Below, piece by piece: positions 7,888 to 15,828 of a stretch of 64,000 bases of DNA (position 1 is the first letter of the stretch; every line of letters starts with the position of its first letter). The notes under the pieces were generated by a model. It saw only the letters and a program-made list of their open reading frames with translations, was not told where the DNA came from and did not search any database. The DNA comes from Mesorhizobium sp. NZP2077 (GTDB taxonomy: Bacteria; Pseudomonadota; Alphaproteobacteria; Rhizobiales; Rhizobiaceae). The stretch covers positions 806,001-870,000 of the forward strand of contig NZ_CP051293.1 in assembly GCF_013170805.1 (NCBI RefSeq), given 5' to 3'. The translations under genes and the position numbers were made by a program.

Positions 7888-8748
7888 ATGAAACGCCTCA
7901 TCATCTCAGCCTTTGCCGCCAGCATCAGTATCGCGGCGGCACCAGCCGCCCAGGCCGGGGAACTCTGGCGCGCCACGGGCCTCGAACAGCCGGAATCGGC
8001 GCTGTTCGACGCCGCCAACAACCGCATCATCGTGTCCAATATCGTCGGTAATGCCGGCGATGTGGACGGCAACGGTTATCTCAGTGTGCTGTCCCTGGAC
8101 GGCAAGATTGTCACCCGGCACTGGACCGACGGCATGGACGCGCCCAAGGGCATGGCGATCTCGGGTGGCAAGCTCTATGTCGCCGACATCACCAAGGTCC
8201 GCGTCGTCGATCTGGCCAGCGGCAAACTGATCGCCAGCATCGTGGTGCCGAATGCCGTCTTCCTCAACGACATGACCGCCGACGTGTCTGGCAAGGTCTA
8301 CGTGACCGACATGCTGGCGGACACGATCTACCGCGTCGACGGCGACAGACCGGAGCTGTTCGCCAGGGATGCGTTGCTGGCCTCGCCCAACGGCGTCTTC
8401 GCCGATGGCAACCGGCTGATCGTCGCCTCCTGGGGCAAGGGCATCAAGCCCGACTTCAGCACGGCGGAGCCGGGTGGGCTGCTGGCCGTCGACCTCGCCA
8501 GCAAGGTGGTTTCGCCGCTGCCCGGGGCGCAGAAATTCGCCGACCTCGACGGCGTCATCGCCATTGGCGACAGCATCTATGCCACCGCCTACATGACCGG
8601 CACGCTCTATCGCTACAAGGCTGGCGGTGCGCCGGAAGCGGTGGCGCATTTCAAGCCCGGCAGCGCCGACATCGGCACCGACGGCAAGTCGATCCTCTAC
8701 GTGCCACTGATGAACGAGGGCGAGGTGGCGGCGCTGAAGCTCGATTGA
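7888..8748 (+). CDS. Secreted SMP-30/gluconolactonase-like beta-propeller protein
   Basis: A 286-residue protein with a clear signal peptide cut after AQA at residue 23. The mature part has repeated strand-turn units such as PESALFDAANNRIIVSN, GKLYVADI, GKVYVTDM, NRLIVASW and DSIYATAY, as in SMP-30/NHL-type six-bladed propellers. Family members are often lactonases or binding proteins; no catalytic assignment can be made here. An AGGAG-like site lies about 8 bases before the ATG. It is divergent from an XRE regulator. Confidence 0.8.
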   Translation: MKRLIISAFAASISIAAAPAAQAGELWRATGLEQPESALFDAANNRIIVSNIVGNAGDVDGNGYLSVLSLDGKIVTRHWTDGMDAPKGMAISGGKLYVADITKVRVVDLASGKLIASIVVPNAVFLNDMTADVSGKVYVTDMLADTIYRVDGDRPELFARDALLASPNGVFADGNRLIVASWGKGIKPDFSTAEPGGLLAVDLASKVVSPLPGAQKFADLDGVIAIGDSIYATAYMTGTLYRYKAGGAPEAVAHFKPGSADIGTDGKSILYVPLMNEGEVAALKLD

Positions 8749-8790
8749 GTCGGCCGCTTGAGGCCGATCCGCCCGCCCCCTGCTAACAGC

Positions 8791-8826
8791 CGTGGGATGG
8801 ACCGTGCTACGACGGTCCATCCCACG
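8791..8826. terminator. Perfect 15-bp-arm hairpin after the beta-propeller gene
   Basis: The left arm at 8791-8805 (CGTGGGATGGACCGT) is matched exactly by 8812-8826 around a 6-base loop. It lies 42 bases past the stop codon. There is no T-run, so it may act as an mRNA-stabilising or attenuating stem rather than a classical terminator. Confidence 0.6.
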
Positions 8827-8847
8827 GTGATGGTCAAGGAGGTTGCC

Positions 8848-9222
8848 ATGAACGACATCCCCGCGGCTCTGGATCGGCACTGGGCTGCCTCCGATGCCGG
8901 TGACTTCGAGACGGAGCACGAGATCTACAAGGAGGATGCGGTGCTCGACTATCCGCAATCGGGCGAGCGCATCCGGGGACGGCGCAACATCCAGTCGTCG
9001 CGCGCCGCGCAGCCGAACCGCAAGCACTTCAGCGTGCGGCGGATCACTGGCGCGGATGATCTCTGGGTCACCGAATACGTCCTGACCTATGACGGGCGGC
9101 CCTCCTACACGGTCAGCATCATGGAATTCCTCGACGGCAAGGTGGCCCGCGAGACCCAGTATTTCAGCGATCCGTTCGAGCCGGGACCGTCGCGCGCGCA
9201 ATGGGTCGAGCGGATACCGTGA
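8848..9222 (+). CDS. SnoaL/NTF2-like small protein
   Basis: A 124-residue protein with the cone-like SnoaL/NTF2 fold pattern: an N-terminal helix (ALDRHWAASDAGDFETEHEIYKEDAVLDYP), RIRGRRNIQ, then paired strands (HFSVRRITGADDLWVTEYVLTY, YTVSIMEFLDGKVARETQYFSDPFE). The start at 8848 has a strong AAGGAGG site, so the longer upstream frame, which crosses the hairpin, is rejected. Such proteins are isomerases, cyclases or ligand binders; no function is assigned. It overlaps the next gene by 4 bases. Confidence 0.82.
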   Translation: MNDIPAALDRHWAASDAGDFETEHEIYKEDAVLDYPQSGERIRGRRNIQSSRAAQPNRKHFSVRRITGADDLWVTEYVLTYDGRPSYTVSIMEFLDGKVARETQYFSDPFEPGPSRAQWVERIP

Positions 9223-9827
9223 GCCACAGGGACGACCATCCGCCGATCGCCCGTTCGGAGCTGCCGGGTGATACGGCCGCTCTCGCTCGTTACCTCATCG
9301 GCAAGCTGGTGATGCGCGACTTGCCCGAAGGCCTCGTCAGCGGCCGCATCGTCGAGACCGAGGCCTATGTCATCGGCGACGCCGCCGGGCATGGTTTCAG
9401 GGGGATGACCCCCCGCAACCGTTCGCTGTTCCTCGAGCGTGGCCACGCCTATGTCTATGTCGCCTATGGCATCTCCATGATGCTGAATGTCTCCAGTGAG
9501 ATGGAAGGCATCGGCACCGGCGTCTTGATCCGGGCGCTCGAGCCGCTCGAAGGCATCGCCATCATGCGCCAGAACCGCGGCGTCGAGCGCCTGCGCGACC
9601 TGGCGCGCGGGCCGGGACGGCTGGCGGCGGCGTTGCGGATCGATCGTTCGCTCGACGGGCTCGACCTCTGCCGGAAAGGGCCGCTATGGCTCGCAAGCGA
9701 TGACTTTGAGCCCGGCGAGATCTGGCAAGGCATCAGGATCGGCATTACCAGGGATGCCGACCGGCCGCTGCGATTTTTTGTCAGGGGCAGTCCGTTCGTC
9801 AGCGGTCCGAGATCGTTCAACCAATGA
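9219..9827 (+). CDS. mpg: DNA-3-methyladenine glycosylase (AAG/MPG family)
   Basis: A 202-residue base-excision repair enzyme that removes alkylated purines from DNA. Family motifs are in order: LARYLIGK, RIVETEAYVIGDAAGHGFRG with the catalytic Glu in VETEAY, TPRNRSLF, AYVYVAYGISMMLNV, and the C-terminal FVRGSPFVSG. The GTG start at 9219 overlaps the previous stop (GTGA); an ATG at 9201 in the same frame is possible. Length matches bacterial AAG proteins. It is coupled to the SnoaL-like gene, which gives no clear functional link. Confidence 0.93.
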   Translation: MSHRDDHPPIARSELPGDTAALARYLIGKLVMRDLPEGLVSGRIVETEAYVIGDAAGHGFRGMTPRNRSLFLERGHAYVYVAYGISMMLNVSSEMEGIGTGVLIRALEPLEGIAIMRQNRGVERLRDLARGPGRLAAALRIDRSLDGLDLCRKGPLWLASDDFEPGEIWQGIRIGITRDADRPLRFFVRGSPFVSGPRSFNQ

Positions 9828-9872
9828 CAGGGCCAGCCGCCTCCCTGGAAAGGGTCGCTGGGTACGAAGGGA

Positions 9873-11606
9873 CTACGCCTCCAGGTTCCCCGCCAGCTGC
9901 GCCCTCGCGTCCTTGATCGAGGCGGCGTAGGTCACCAGCGGGCGTTTGACGCCGTGGTTGATCAGGGTGCGCCGTATCTGCGGCGAGGCGCCCGCTATGA
10001 TGAAGCGCACGCCGGCGCGGCTGGCCTTGTGGGCCGCGCTTTCGATAACGTTGGCGGCCGTTGAATCGAAGAGCGGCACGGCGGAACAGTCGAGGATGAA
10101 ATTCTTGCGCTGGTCGGCGATGCGGTCGAGCACGCTGCCGACGGTGGAGGCGGCGCCGAAGAAGAAGGCGCCGGAGATGCGGTAGACGACGGTCTCGGTG
10201 TCGCTTGCCTCGCTGGCATCATAGGCGCGGCCGCTGCTGTCGGCGACATCGTCCTGCACCAGCGGCACGTCAGCCTCGACCGCGATCGACTTGGCCATTC
10301 GGTCGATGAACAGGATCGAGCCGAGTGCAAAGCCGACGACGATGCCTTCGGTCAGGTCGCGCAAGACGACGATCAGGAAGGTCGCCAACAGCACCAGCGC
10401 GTCGCCGCGCGAAGCGCGCAGCAGGGTGGCAAAGGCCTGTTTCTCGAACATGTTCCAGCAGACCACCGCCAGCACGCCGGCAAGGGCGGCAAGCGGGATG
10501 TAGCTGGCCAGCGGCGCCGCCACCAGCATGAAGACCAACAGGAACAGCGAGTGCAGCATGCCCGAGACCGGCCCATGCGCTCCGGCCCGCACATTGGTGG
10601 CGGTGCGGGCGATGGTGCCGGTGGTGCAGATGCCGCCGAACAGCGCCGAGGCGATGTTGGCAAAGCCTTGCGCCACCAGTTCGCAATTGGAGCGATGCCG
10701 GCGTCCGGTCATGCCGTCGGCGACGACGGCAGACAGCAAGGATTCGATGGCGCCGAGCAAGGCAAAGGCAATGGCGTCCGGCAGCACCGCGACCACCTTG
10801 CCCAGGCTGAGCGCCGGCAGCGCAGGAAACGGCAGGCTGCGCGGAATGCCGCCATAGCGCGTGCCGATGGTTTCCGCCGGCAGTGCCAGCAGCGCCACCA
10901 CCAGCGAGGCCAGCCCAACGGCGATCAGCATGCCCGGCCAGCCCGGCCGCCAGTGCTTGACCGCGACAATGGTGCCGATGGTCAGCACCGCCACCAATGT
11001 CGCCGAGATGTTCACCGTGCCGGCCGCCTGCCCGATCGCCATGAGTTTCGGCAGCAATGGCCCGGGCTCCTTGCCCGCCAGCTTCAGTCCGAACAGTTCG
11101 ACGATCTGGCCGGAGAAGATGATGATCGCGATGCCGGCGGTGAAGCCGACCGTCACCGGATAGGGAATGAATTTGATGTAGGTTCCAAGCCTGAGATAGC
11201 CGATGGCGAGCAGGAAGACGCCGGACATCATCGTTGCCAGGAGCAGCCCGTCAACGCCTTCGCGCTGGACGGTTGCCGCCACCAGCACGATGAAGGCGCC
11301 GGCCGGGCCGCCGATCTGGAAGCGGCTGCCGCCGAGCGCCGAGATGATGAAGCCGCCGACGATGGCGGTGAACAGGCCCCGCTCCGGCGTCACGCCGGAG
11401 GCAATCGCAATCGCCATCGACAGCGGCAGCGCGACGATGGCGACCGTCAGCCCGGCCATGAAGTCGGCCTTGAACTGCGGCAAGTGGTAACCCTCGCGCC
11501 AGACCGTCACCAGCTTGGGCGTGAACAGTTCGGCGAATGTCGGCTTTGCCGACTTTTGGGCCGACTTCTGGGCCGGCTGGCGGCTTGCCTGATGGCTCTG
11601 GTCCAT
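9873..11606 (-). CDS. SulP-family anion (sulfate) permease with STAS domain
   Basis: A 577-residue inner-membrane transporter. About 10-12 membrane segments lie at residues 45-430, with the family motif near the N-terminus (DFMAGLTVAIVALPLSMAIAIASG) and the GGSRFQIGGPAGAF stretch. The C-terminal STAS domain lies at about residues 460-570 (ILDCSAVPLFDSTAANVIES). SulP proteins carry sulfate, bicarbonate or other anions; the substrate is not determined. A small HTH gene lies 100 bases upstream on the same strand and may regulate it. Confidence 0.93.
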   Translation of the reverse strand: MDQSHQASRQPAQKSAQKSAKPTFAELFTPKLVTVWREGYHLPQFKADFMAGLTVAIVALPLSMAIAIASGVTPERGLFTAIVGGFIISALGGSRFQIGGPAGAFIVLVAATVQREGVDGLLLATMMSGVFLLAIGYLRLGTYIKFIPYPVTVGFTAGIAIIIFSGQIVELFGLKLAGKEPGPLLPKLMAIGQAAGTVNISATLVAVLTIGTIVAVKHWRPGWPGMLIAVGLASLVVALLALPAETIGTRYGGIPRSLPFPALPALSLGKVVAVLPDAIAFALLGAIESLLSAVVADGMTGRRHRSNCELVAQGFANIASALFGGICTTGTIARTATNVRAGAHGPVSGMLHSLFLLVFMLVAAPLASYIPLAALAGVLAVVCWNMFEKQAFATLLRASRGDALVLLATFLIVVLRDLTEGIVVGFALGSILFIDRMAKSIAVEADVPLVQDDVADSSGRAYDASEASDTETVVYRISGAFFFGAASTVGSVLDRIADQRKNFILDCSAVPLFDSTAANVIESAAHKASRAGVRFIIAGASPQIRRTLINHGVKRPLVTYAASIKDARAQLAGNLEA

Positions 11607-11705
11607 GAATGTGCCTTCCGCTCCGTGAAGGCGGCGGGATCGTCGGCAGGATCGTCGGCGGTCGCGTCGCGACTTAAGTGTGCCGACTCAAGAGGGCGGG
11701 AGCGC

Positions 11706-11963
11706 CTAGCGCGACGCGGGCTGCTTGAGGCGTACGCCCCGGCCGCCGCGCTCGCTGGCGTGGTTCTCGCCGATCAGTTCCACCCCGGACTCGTCGAGTG
11801 CCTGGATGACCTTCATCAGCGTATCGACCACGCCCCTGACCACACCGTCGCTCGCCTCCATGCGCTGGACGGTCGGCAGCGAAACGCCGGCGCGTTCGGC
11901 GAGCGTCTTCTGATCGATGCCGGCCAGCGCCCTCGCGGCGCGCATCTGCGCGGCAGTGATCAT
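11706..11963 (-). CDS. Small XRE-family transcriptional regulator
   Basis: An 85-residue Cro/C1-type DNA-binding protein with the HTH MRAARALAGIDQKTLAERAGVSLPTVQRME. The short C-terminal part (MKVIQALDESGVELI) is typical of the single-domain group. The start at 11963 has a GGGAG site. It lies directly upstream of the SulP gene on the same strand, with an inverted repeat just in front, so it likely autoregulates and controls the transporter. Confidence 0.88.
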   Translation of the reverse strand: MITAAQMRAARALAGIDQKTLAERAGVSLPTVQRMEASDGVVRGVVDTLMKVIQALDESGVELIGENHASERGGRGVRLKQPASR

Positions 11964-12017
11964 CGGTCGAAACTCCCGTCTGAGTCTGCAATGCCAACGT
12001 ATAGTACAATCATTTTG

Positions 12018-12051
12018 ATGTTTCAACCATCAATATGCATATATGAAACAT
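12018..12051. promoter_or_regulatory. Inverted repeat upstream of the small XRE gene
   Basis: ATGTTTCA at 12018-12025 is mirrored by TGAAACAT at 12044-12051 around an AT-rich 18-base centre containing ATGCAT. It is 55 bases upstream of the XRE start and is a candidate operator or promoter overlap. Confidence 0.55.
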
Positions 12052-12178
12052 GGTTATTGCTCGTTATCAGCGACGTCGTGATGACTACGGAATTCATGCT
12101 AGCCTACCGCGTTGTCGCCGTTCGCGGGAAATCGACTCCGATCCCGTTTTTCATCGACAGTATTGAGGGGATAAGCCG

Positions 12179-12274
12179 TTGAAAATCTTGAAGGCTTTGA
12201 TGACGCCGGCATGCGTGCTGCCGATGATCCTGCTATTGGCGGGTTGCGGGCACGTCATCAACAGGATGATCTGA
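12179..12274 (+). CDS. Very small putative lipoprotein (31 aa, TTG start)
   Basis: A 31-codon frame preceded by GAGGGG at 8-base spacing. The product begins MKILKALM and has a hydrophobic run ending in the lipobox LLAGC (Cys at residue 23), then only GHVINRMI. This is the layout of entericidin-like or other tiny lipoproteins. It lies alone between divergent regulators. Support is a strong ribosome-binding site and a textbook lipobox; no homologue is recognised. Confidence 0.45.
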   Translation: MKILKALMTPACVLPMILLLAGCGHVINRMI

Positions 12275-12297
12275 CACCGCGCTTGCTTGCTGGTTGG

Positions 12298-12999
12298 TCA
12301 GGCGTCGTCGCTGACCAGCTTGCGCCGCTGCAGCACCCGCGCCACCAACCAGCATAGCATCGCCCAGGCGAAGCCTGCGCACCAGCCCGCCAGCACGTCC
12401 GACGGCCAGTGGACGCCGAGATAGATACGGCTGACGCCAACCAGCACCGTCGTCAGCACGGCCAGCGACAAGACGTAAACCTTCGTCGCCCGGCCATGCA
12501 GGAAGCGCGCCGCGAGCGAACCGAGCGTGAGATAGGTCACCGCCGACAGCATGGCGTGGCCGCTCGGGAACGAGAGCGACGTCTCGTTGACAAGATGCGA
12601 CACGAGTTCGGGCCGCGGGCGGTCGACGCCGACCTTCAGCAGGCTCGACAGCACCTGGCCGCCGGCCACGGCGACAAAGATGAGAAGCGCGGTGCCGGGC
12701 CTGCGGATCAGCAGAAGATAGATAATCGTCGCCGTCGTGATCAGCACAAGCACGGCTGAGCTGCCGAGACTGGTGATGTCGCGCATCGCCCCTTCCAGCC
12801 ATGATGGGCCGATCGGAACGCCTGGTTGCCCGGCCTGGCGGAAGGCAAGCAGGATTTCGGTGTCGAAGGCGTGCGGGGAGGTGGCACGCGCCACCTCCAT
12901 CAGTTCCTCAAAACCCCATAGCCCGCCAGCGATGATCAGGCCGGCCAGCAGGACCGGGAATTCTATGCGGTTGAGCAGGGTGCTTGCGGTGTCTTTCAT
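12298..12999 (-). CDS. PAP2-family membrane phosphatase
   Basis: A 233-residue integral membrane enzyme with about six membrane segments. All three acid-phosphatase motifs are present: KVGVDRPRP, PSGHAM and SRIYLGVHWPSDVLAG, with catalytic His in the second and third. Members dephosphorylate undecaprenyl pyrophosphate, phosphatidic acid or other lipid phosphates outside the cytoplasmic face. A small EamA/SMR-like membrane gene lies immediately upstream on the same strand (28-bp gap), which hints at a lipid-carrier or envelope role. Confidence 0.92.
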   Translation of the reverse strand: MKDTASTLLNRIEFPVLLAGLIIAGGLWGFEELMEVARATSPHAFDTEILLAFRQAGQPGVPIGPSWLEGAMRDITSLGSSAVLVLITTATIIYLLLIRRPGTALLIFVAVAGGQVLSSLLKVGVDRPRPELVSHLVNETSLSFPSGHAMLSAVTYLTLGSLAARFLHGRATKVYVLSLAVLTTVLVGVSRIYLGVHWPSDVLAGWCAGFAWAMLCWLVARVLQRRKLVSDDA

Positions 13000-13027
13000 C
13001 GGAGCGTGTACGGAGCCTTCATCTCAA

Positions 13028-13366
13028 TCAACGCCCCTGCAGATAGGGCCCGAGCGTGATCAGCGCCACCGCGGCGATCGCCAGTACGATGCCGCTGGCC
13101 TGCAACGCGTTGACGCGCTCGCCGAAGAAAACCAGCGCCACGACGTTGACCGAGACCAGCTGGATGACCGCCGAGAGGCTGAACGACACCGACATGCCGA
13201 ATTCGCGGATCAGCCGCAGCATGATCAGATTGCCCAGCGAATAGAGCGCGAGCGTCAAAAGGATCTTGCCCAGGCTCGGCGCCAGTCCCCATTGCTTTGC
13301 GGCGGTCGCCGCCAGAAGGAAGATCACCGTTGAAAAGCCAAGCTGCAGCAGTCCCGAAAAACTCAA
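13028..13366 (-). CDS. Small EamA/SMR-like four-helix membrane protein
   Basis: A 112-residue protein made almost entirely of four membrane helices (LLQLGFSTVIFLLAATAAK, GKILLTLALYSLGNLIMLRL, VSFSLSAVIQLVSVNVVALVFFGE, ALQASGIVLAIAAVALITLG). The FGERVNALQASGIVLAIAAVALI stretch is the classic end of a DMT-superfamily half. It may be a small multidrug transporter or an ArnE/F-like lipid flippase subunit. It is probably co-transcribed with the PAP2 gene. Confidence 0.75.
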   Translation of the reverse strand: MSFSGLLQLGFSTVIFLLAATAAKQWGLAPSLGKILLTLALYSLGNLIMLRLIREFGMSVSFSLSAVIQLVSVNVVALVFFGERVNALQASGIVLAIAAVALITLGPYLQGR

Positions 13367-13534
13367 CGTCCGTTCCTCTCGAAGCGGCTGCCGCCGCGTG
13401 TGCCGCGGACCTTGTTTCGCAAGCTCGCCGAGACGTCAAGCGGCCTCGTTCTAACGAAGGCCTTGGCAACGGCCAGACTGAGGCTCAATGTACCGATGTC
13501 GTCCAGCTGTCGATGGAAGGGCGGCGGGGGGCTA

Positions 13535-14929
13535 ATGAGTCGTATTCTGCAGAACTTGGCGCGGCGTTGGAGCGAGCTTTCTCTTGCCCTGCAATTCCTC
13601 GTTGCCGGCGGCTTTGGGCTTCTGGCTGTGATGCTCGTGGTGGGCTCCTGGGTGACGACGCAGATCCGGGACGGCGTCACCCGCAATTCGGCGGCCACGA
13701 CGGCGCTTTATGTCGACAGCGTGATTGCGCCGCTGCTGCCTGACCTGCGCAAGAGCGAGGAGCTCAGCGAGTCCGTCAAGCAGGCGCTCGACGAGACGCT
13801 TGGCCAGGGCGCGCTGGGCAAGCGCCTGGTCTCGTTCAGGCTTTGGCGCCGCGACGGTACCGTGCTCTACGCGAAAGACTCGGCGCTGATCGGCCGCCGC
13901 TTCGATCTGACCGACAATTTGCGGTCCGCCTTCCAGGGCAACGTCACCGCCCAATTCGATAGGTTCGACGACGACGAAGAGAAGGAGCGGGCCGGCGGTG
14001 TGCCGCTGCTGGAGATCTACAACCCGGTGCGCGAACCCTGGTCCGGCGAAGTGGTGGCGGTCACCGAATTCTTCGAGGTCGCCAGCGATTTCAAGGCCAC
14101 GCTGGCTTCCGCGCTCTTGTCGAGCTGGCTGATCGTGGCCGGCACCACCTTGACGGCTTTTCTACTCTTGTCGGGCATCGTGCTGCGCGCCAGCCGCACC
14201 ATCGACGACCAGCGCGGGGCGCTGCGCCGCCAGGTGTCGGAGCTGCAGGGCCTGGTGACGCAAAACAGCGCCTTGCGACAGCGTGTGCAGCGGGCGTCCC
14301 GCCGCGCCACCGCGTTCAACGAAAGATATCTGCGCCGGATCGGCGCCGACCTTCATGACGGACCGGCGCAACTGGTGGCCCTGGCGGCGCTGCGCATGGA
14401 CAGCCCGATATTTTCCGGCGACGGCCAATGGGGCGAAAGCCGTTCGACCGAGGTCACGATGATCCGCAAGACGCTGGAGGATGCAATGCGCGAAATACGC
14501 GGCATCTGCACCGGCCTCGTGCTGCCGCAGATAGAGACGGCCGCCGCAATGGACATATTGCGGCTGGCGGTCGACGAACACCAGCGCCGGACGGGAACGT
14601 CGGTGACGCTCACGCTGCCGAGGCATTTGCCCGAACCCGGAGCCTCCGAGAAGATCAGCATCTATCGTTTCGTGCAGGAAGGGCTGAACAATGCCTATCG
14701 CCACGGGCGGGGCAAGGATCAGGCGGTGCATGCCGAAATGAAAGGCGGCAGGCTCTTCGTCGAAGTATCGGACGGCGGGCCAGGTTTTGATCCAGCGGCA
14801 CGGGTCGAAGGATTGGGGCTGGCTGGCCTCAGGGATAGGGTTGAAAGCATTGGCGGCCATTTCGAAACCCGGACTGGACCGCAAGGCACACGGCTGGTGA
14901 TCAGCCTGTCGGTCGAGGAGCAAGCATGA
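13535..14929 (+). CDS. Sensor histidine kinase, NarL/DegS type (HisKA_3)
   Basis: A 464-residue kinase. Membrane helices lie at about residues 19-40 and 194-216 and enclose an extracytoplasmic sensor of about 150 residues. A coiled coil (221-262) follows, then the phospho-acceptor box ADLHDGPAQ with His274, and a HATPase domain (FVQEGLNNAYRHG, VSDGGPGFD, GLGLAGLRDRVESIGG). The start at 13535 is used because it has a G-rich ribosome-binding site and leads straight into the first helix; the frame is open upstream. The stop overlaps the response-regulator start (ATGA). Confidence 0.93.
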   Translation: MSRILQNLARRWSELSLALQFLVAGGFGLLAVMLVVGSWVTTQIRDGVTRNSAATTALYVDSVIAPLLPDLRKSEELSESVKQALDETLGQGALGKRLVSFRLWRRDGTVLYAKDSALIGRRFDLTDNLRSAFQGNVTAQFDRFDDDEEKERAGGVPLLEIYNPVREPWSGEVVAVTEFFEVASDFKATLASALLSSWLIVAGTTLTAFLLLSGIVLRASRTIDDQRGALRRQVSELQGLVTQNSALRQRVQRASRRATAFNERYLRRIGADLHDGPAQLVALAALRMDSPIFSGDGQWGESRSTEVTMIRKTLEDAMREIRGICTGLVLPQIETAAAMDILRLAVDEHQRRTGTSVTLTLPRHLPEPGASEKISIYRFVQEGLNNAYRHGRGKDQAVHAEMKGGRLFVEVSDGGPGFDPAARVEGLGLAGLRDRVESIGGHFETRTGPQGTRLVISLSVEEQA

Positions 14930-15588
14930 TTGGCGCCATTCGCATCGCTATTGTCGACGACCATCCGCTCTTTCGCGAAGGCGTGACGCGCAGCCTGTCG
15001 GAGATCGGAGGCTTCGAGATCGTCGGCGAAGGTGCGACGGCGCAGGATGCCGAACGCATCGCCTCGACGGTGCGGCCCGACCTATTGCTGCTCGACATAT
15101 CCCTGCCGGGCGGCGGCCTGGCCGCGGTTGCAACCATCCTTGCCGACCATCCCGCCCAGAAGATCGTCATGTTGACCGTTTCGGAGGCCAATGCCGATGT
15201 GACCAGGGCCCTGAACGCTGGGGTGCAGGGCTATATCCTGAAAGGTGTCGGGTCGCGCGCGCTCGCTGACATCCTGCGCAACGTGGCTTCCGGCGAGAGC
15301 TATCTTACGCCGACCCTGTCGGCGCGGCTGCTTTCGGATCTCCAGACCCCGCAGCCTGCCAATGGCATAGCGGACCGGCTGCGGCAACTGACCGAACGAC
15401 AGACGGAAATCCTGCGGCTGGTGGCGGAGGGGCTCAGCAACAAGGAGGTCGCCCTGCGCCTAGAGTTGCAGGAGAAGACGGTCAAGCATCACATGACCGG
15501 GGTGCTGTCGAAGCTCAATGTGCGAAACCGCACTGAAGCGGCTCTCATGATGCGCGAGTTTCGCGACCAGGACAGGAACCGCTCTTAG
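14926..15588 (+). CDS. NarL/LuxR-type response regulator
   Basis: A 220-residue partner of the preceding kinase. The receiver domain has acidic residues Asp11-Asp12, phospho-acceptor Asp57 (LLLLDISLPGGG) and the conserved Lys (YILKGVG). The LuxR-type HTH at about residues 150-205 reads LTERQTEILRLVAEGLSNKEVA and KTVKHHMTGVLSKLNV. It is translationally coupled to the kinase. No target genes can be named. Confidence 0.95.
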   Translation: MIGAIRIAIVDDHPLFREGVTRSLSEIGGFEIVGEGATAQDAERIASTVRPDLLLLDISLPGGGLAAVATILADHPAQKIVMLTVSEANADVTRALNAGVQGYILKGVGSRALADILRNVASGESYLTPTLSARLLSDLQTPQPANGIADRLRQLTERQTEILRLVAEGLSNKEVALRLELQEKTVKHHMTGVLSKLNVRNRTEAALMMREFRDQDRNRS

Positions 15589-15715
15589 AGCAATTCACCG
15601 TTTCACGGAAACGGCGAATTGCTCTAACTCTTTGTTTTGACGCAATTCCGCAAGGGAAAGCGCTACGCGCTTTGCCCGGGAAAACCGTTTCACACTCTTC
15701 CTGGAATTGCTCTGG
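15587..15715. repeat. Rhizobial intergenic palindromic repeat, copy 1; includes terminator-like stem
   Basis: Begins with an 18-bp stem (15587-15604 / 15608-15625, one mismatch, 3-base loop) starting AGAGCAATTC and overlapping the response-regulator stop. A second part follows (CTCTTTGTTTTGACGCAATTCC ... CTGGAATTGCTC) that also occurs at 24029-24112. The first stem probably ends the two-component transcript. Confidence 0.8.
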
Positions 15716-15764
15716 GCCATTCTCTTAGGGCCAGCGCGGACCCGCGCGATTGCCAGACAATGAG

Positions 15765-15798
15765 ACGTCACCTCCGCCGGGGGCTGCGGAGGTGACGT
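15765..15798. terminator. 13-bp stem hairpin between convergent genes
   Basis: ACGTCACCTCCGC (15765-15777) pairs exactly with 15786-15798 around an 8-base G-rich loop. It lies just past the 3' end of the leftward-read Gly/Asn-rich gene and can serve both directions. Confidence 0.65.
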
Positions 15799-15828
15799 GC
15801 GAAGCTGGCCGTTGCCTGTTGACCAGCC

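Noticed and set aside
10551..12182. 543-aa plus-strand open frame across the SulP and XRE genes
   Set aside because: Antisense to two well-supported genes, rich in Arg/Gln/His, with no motifs or ribosome-binding site.
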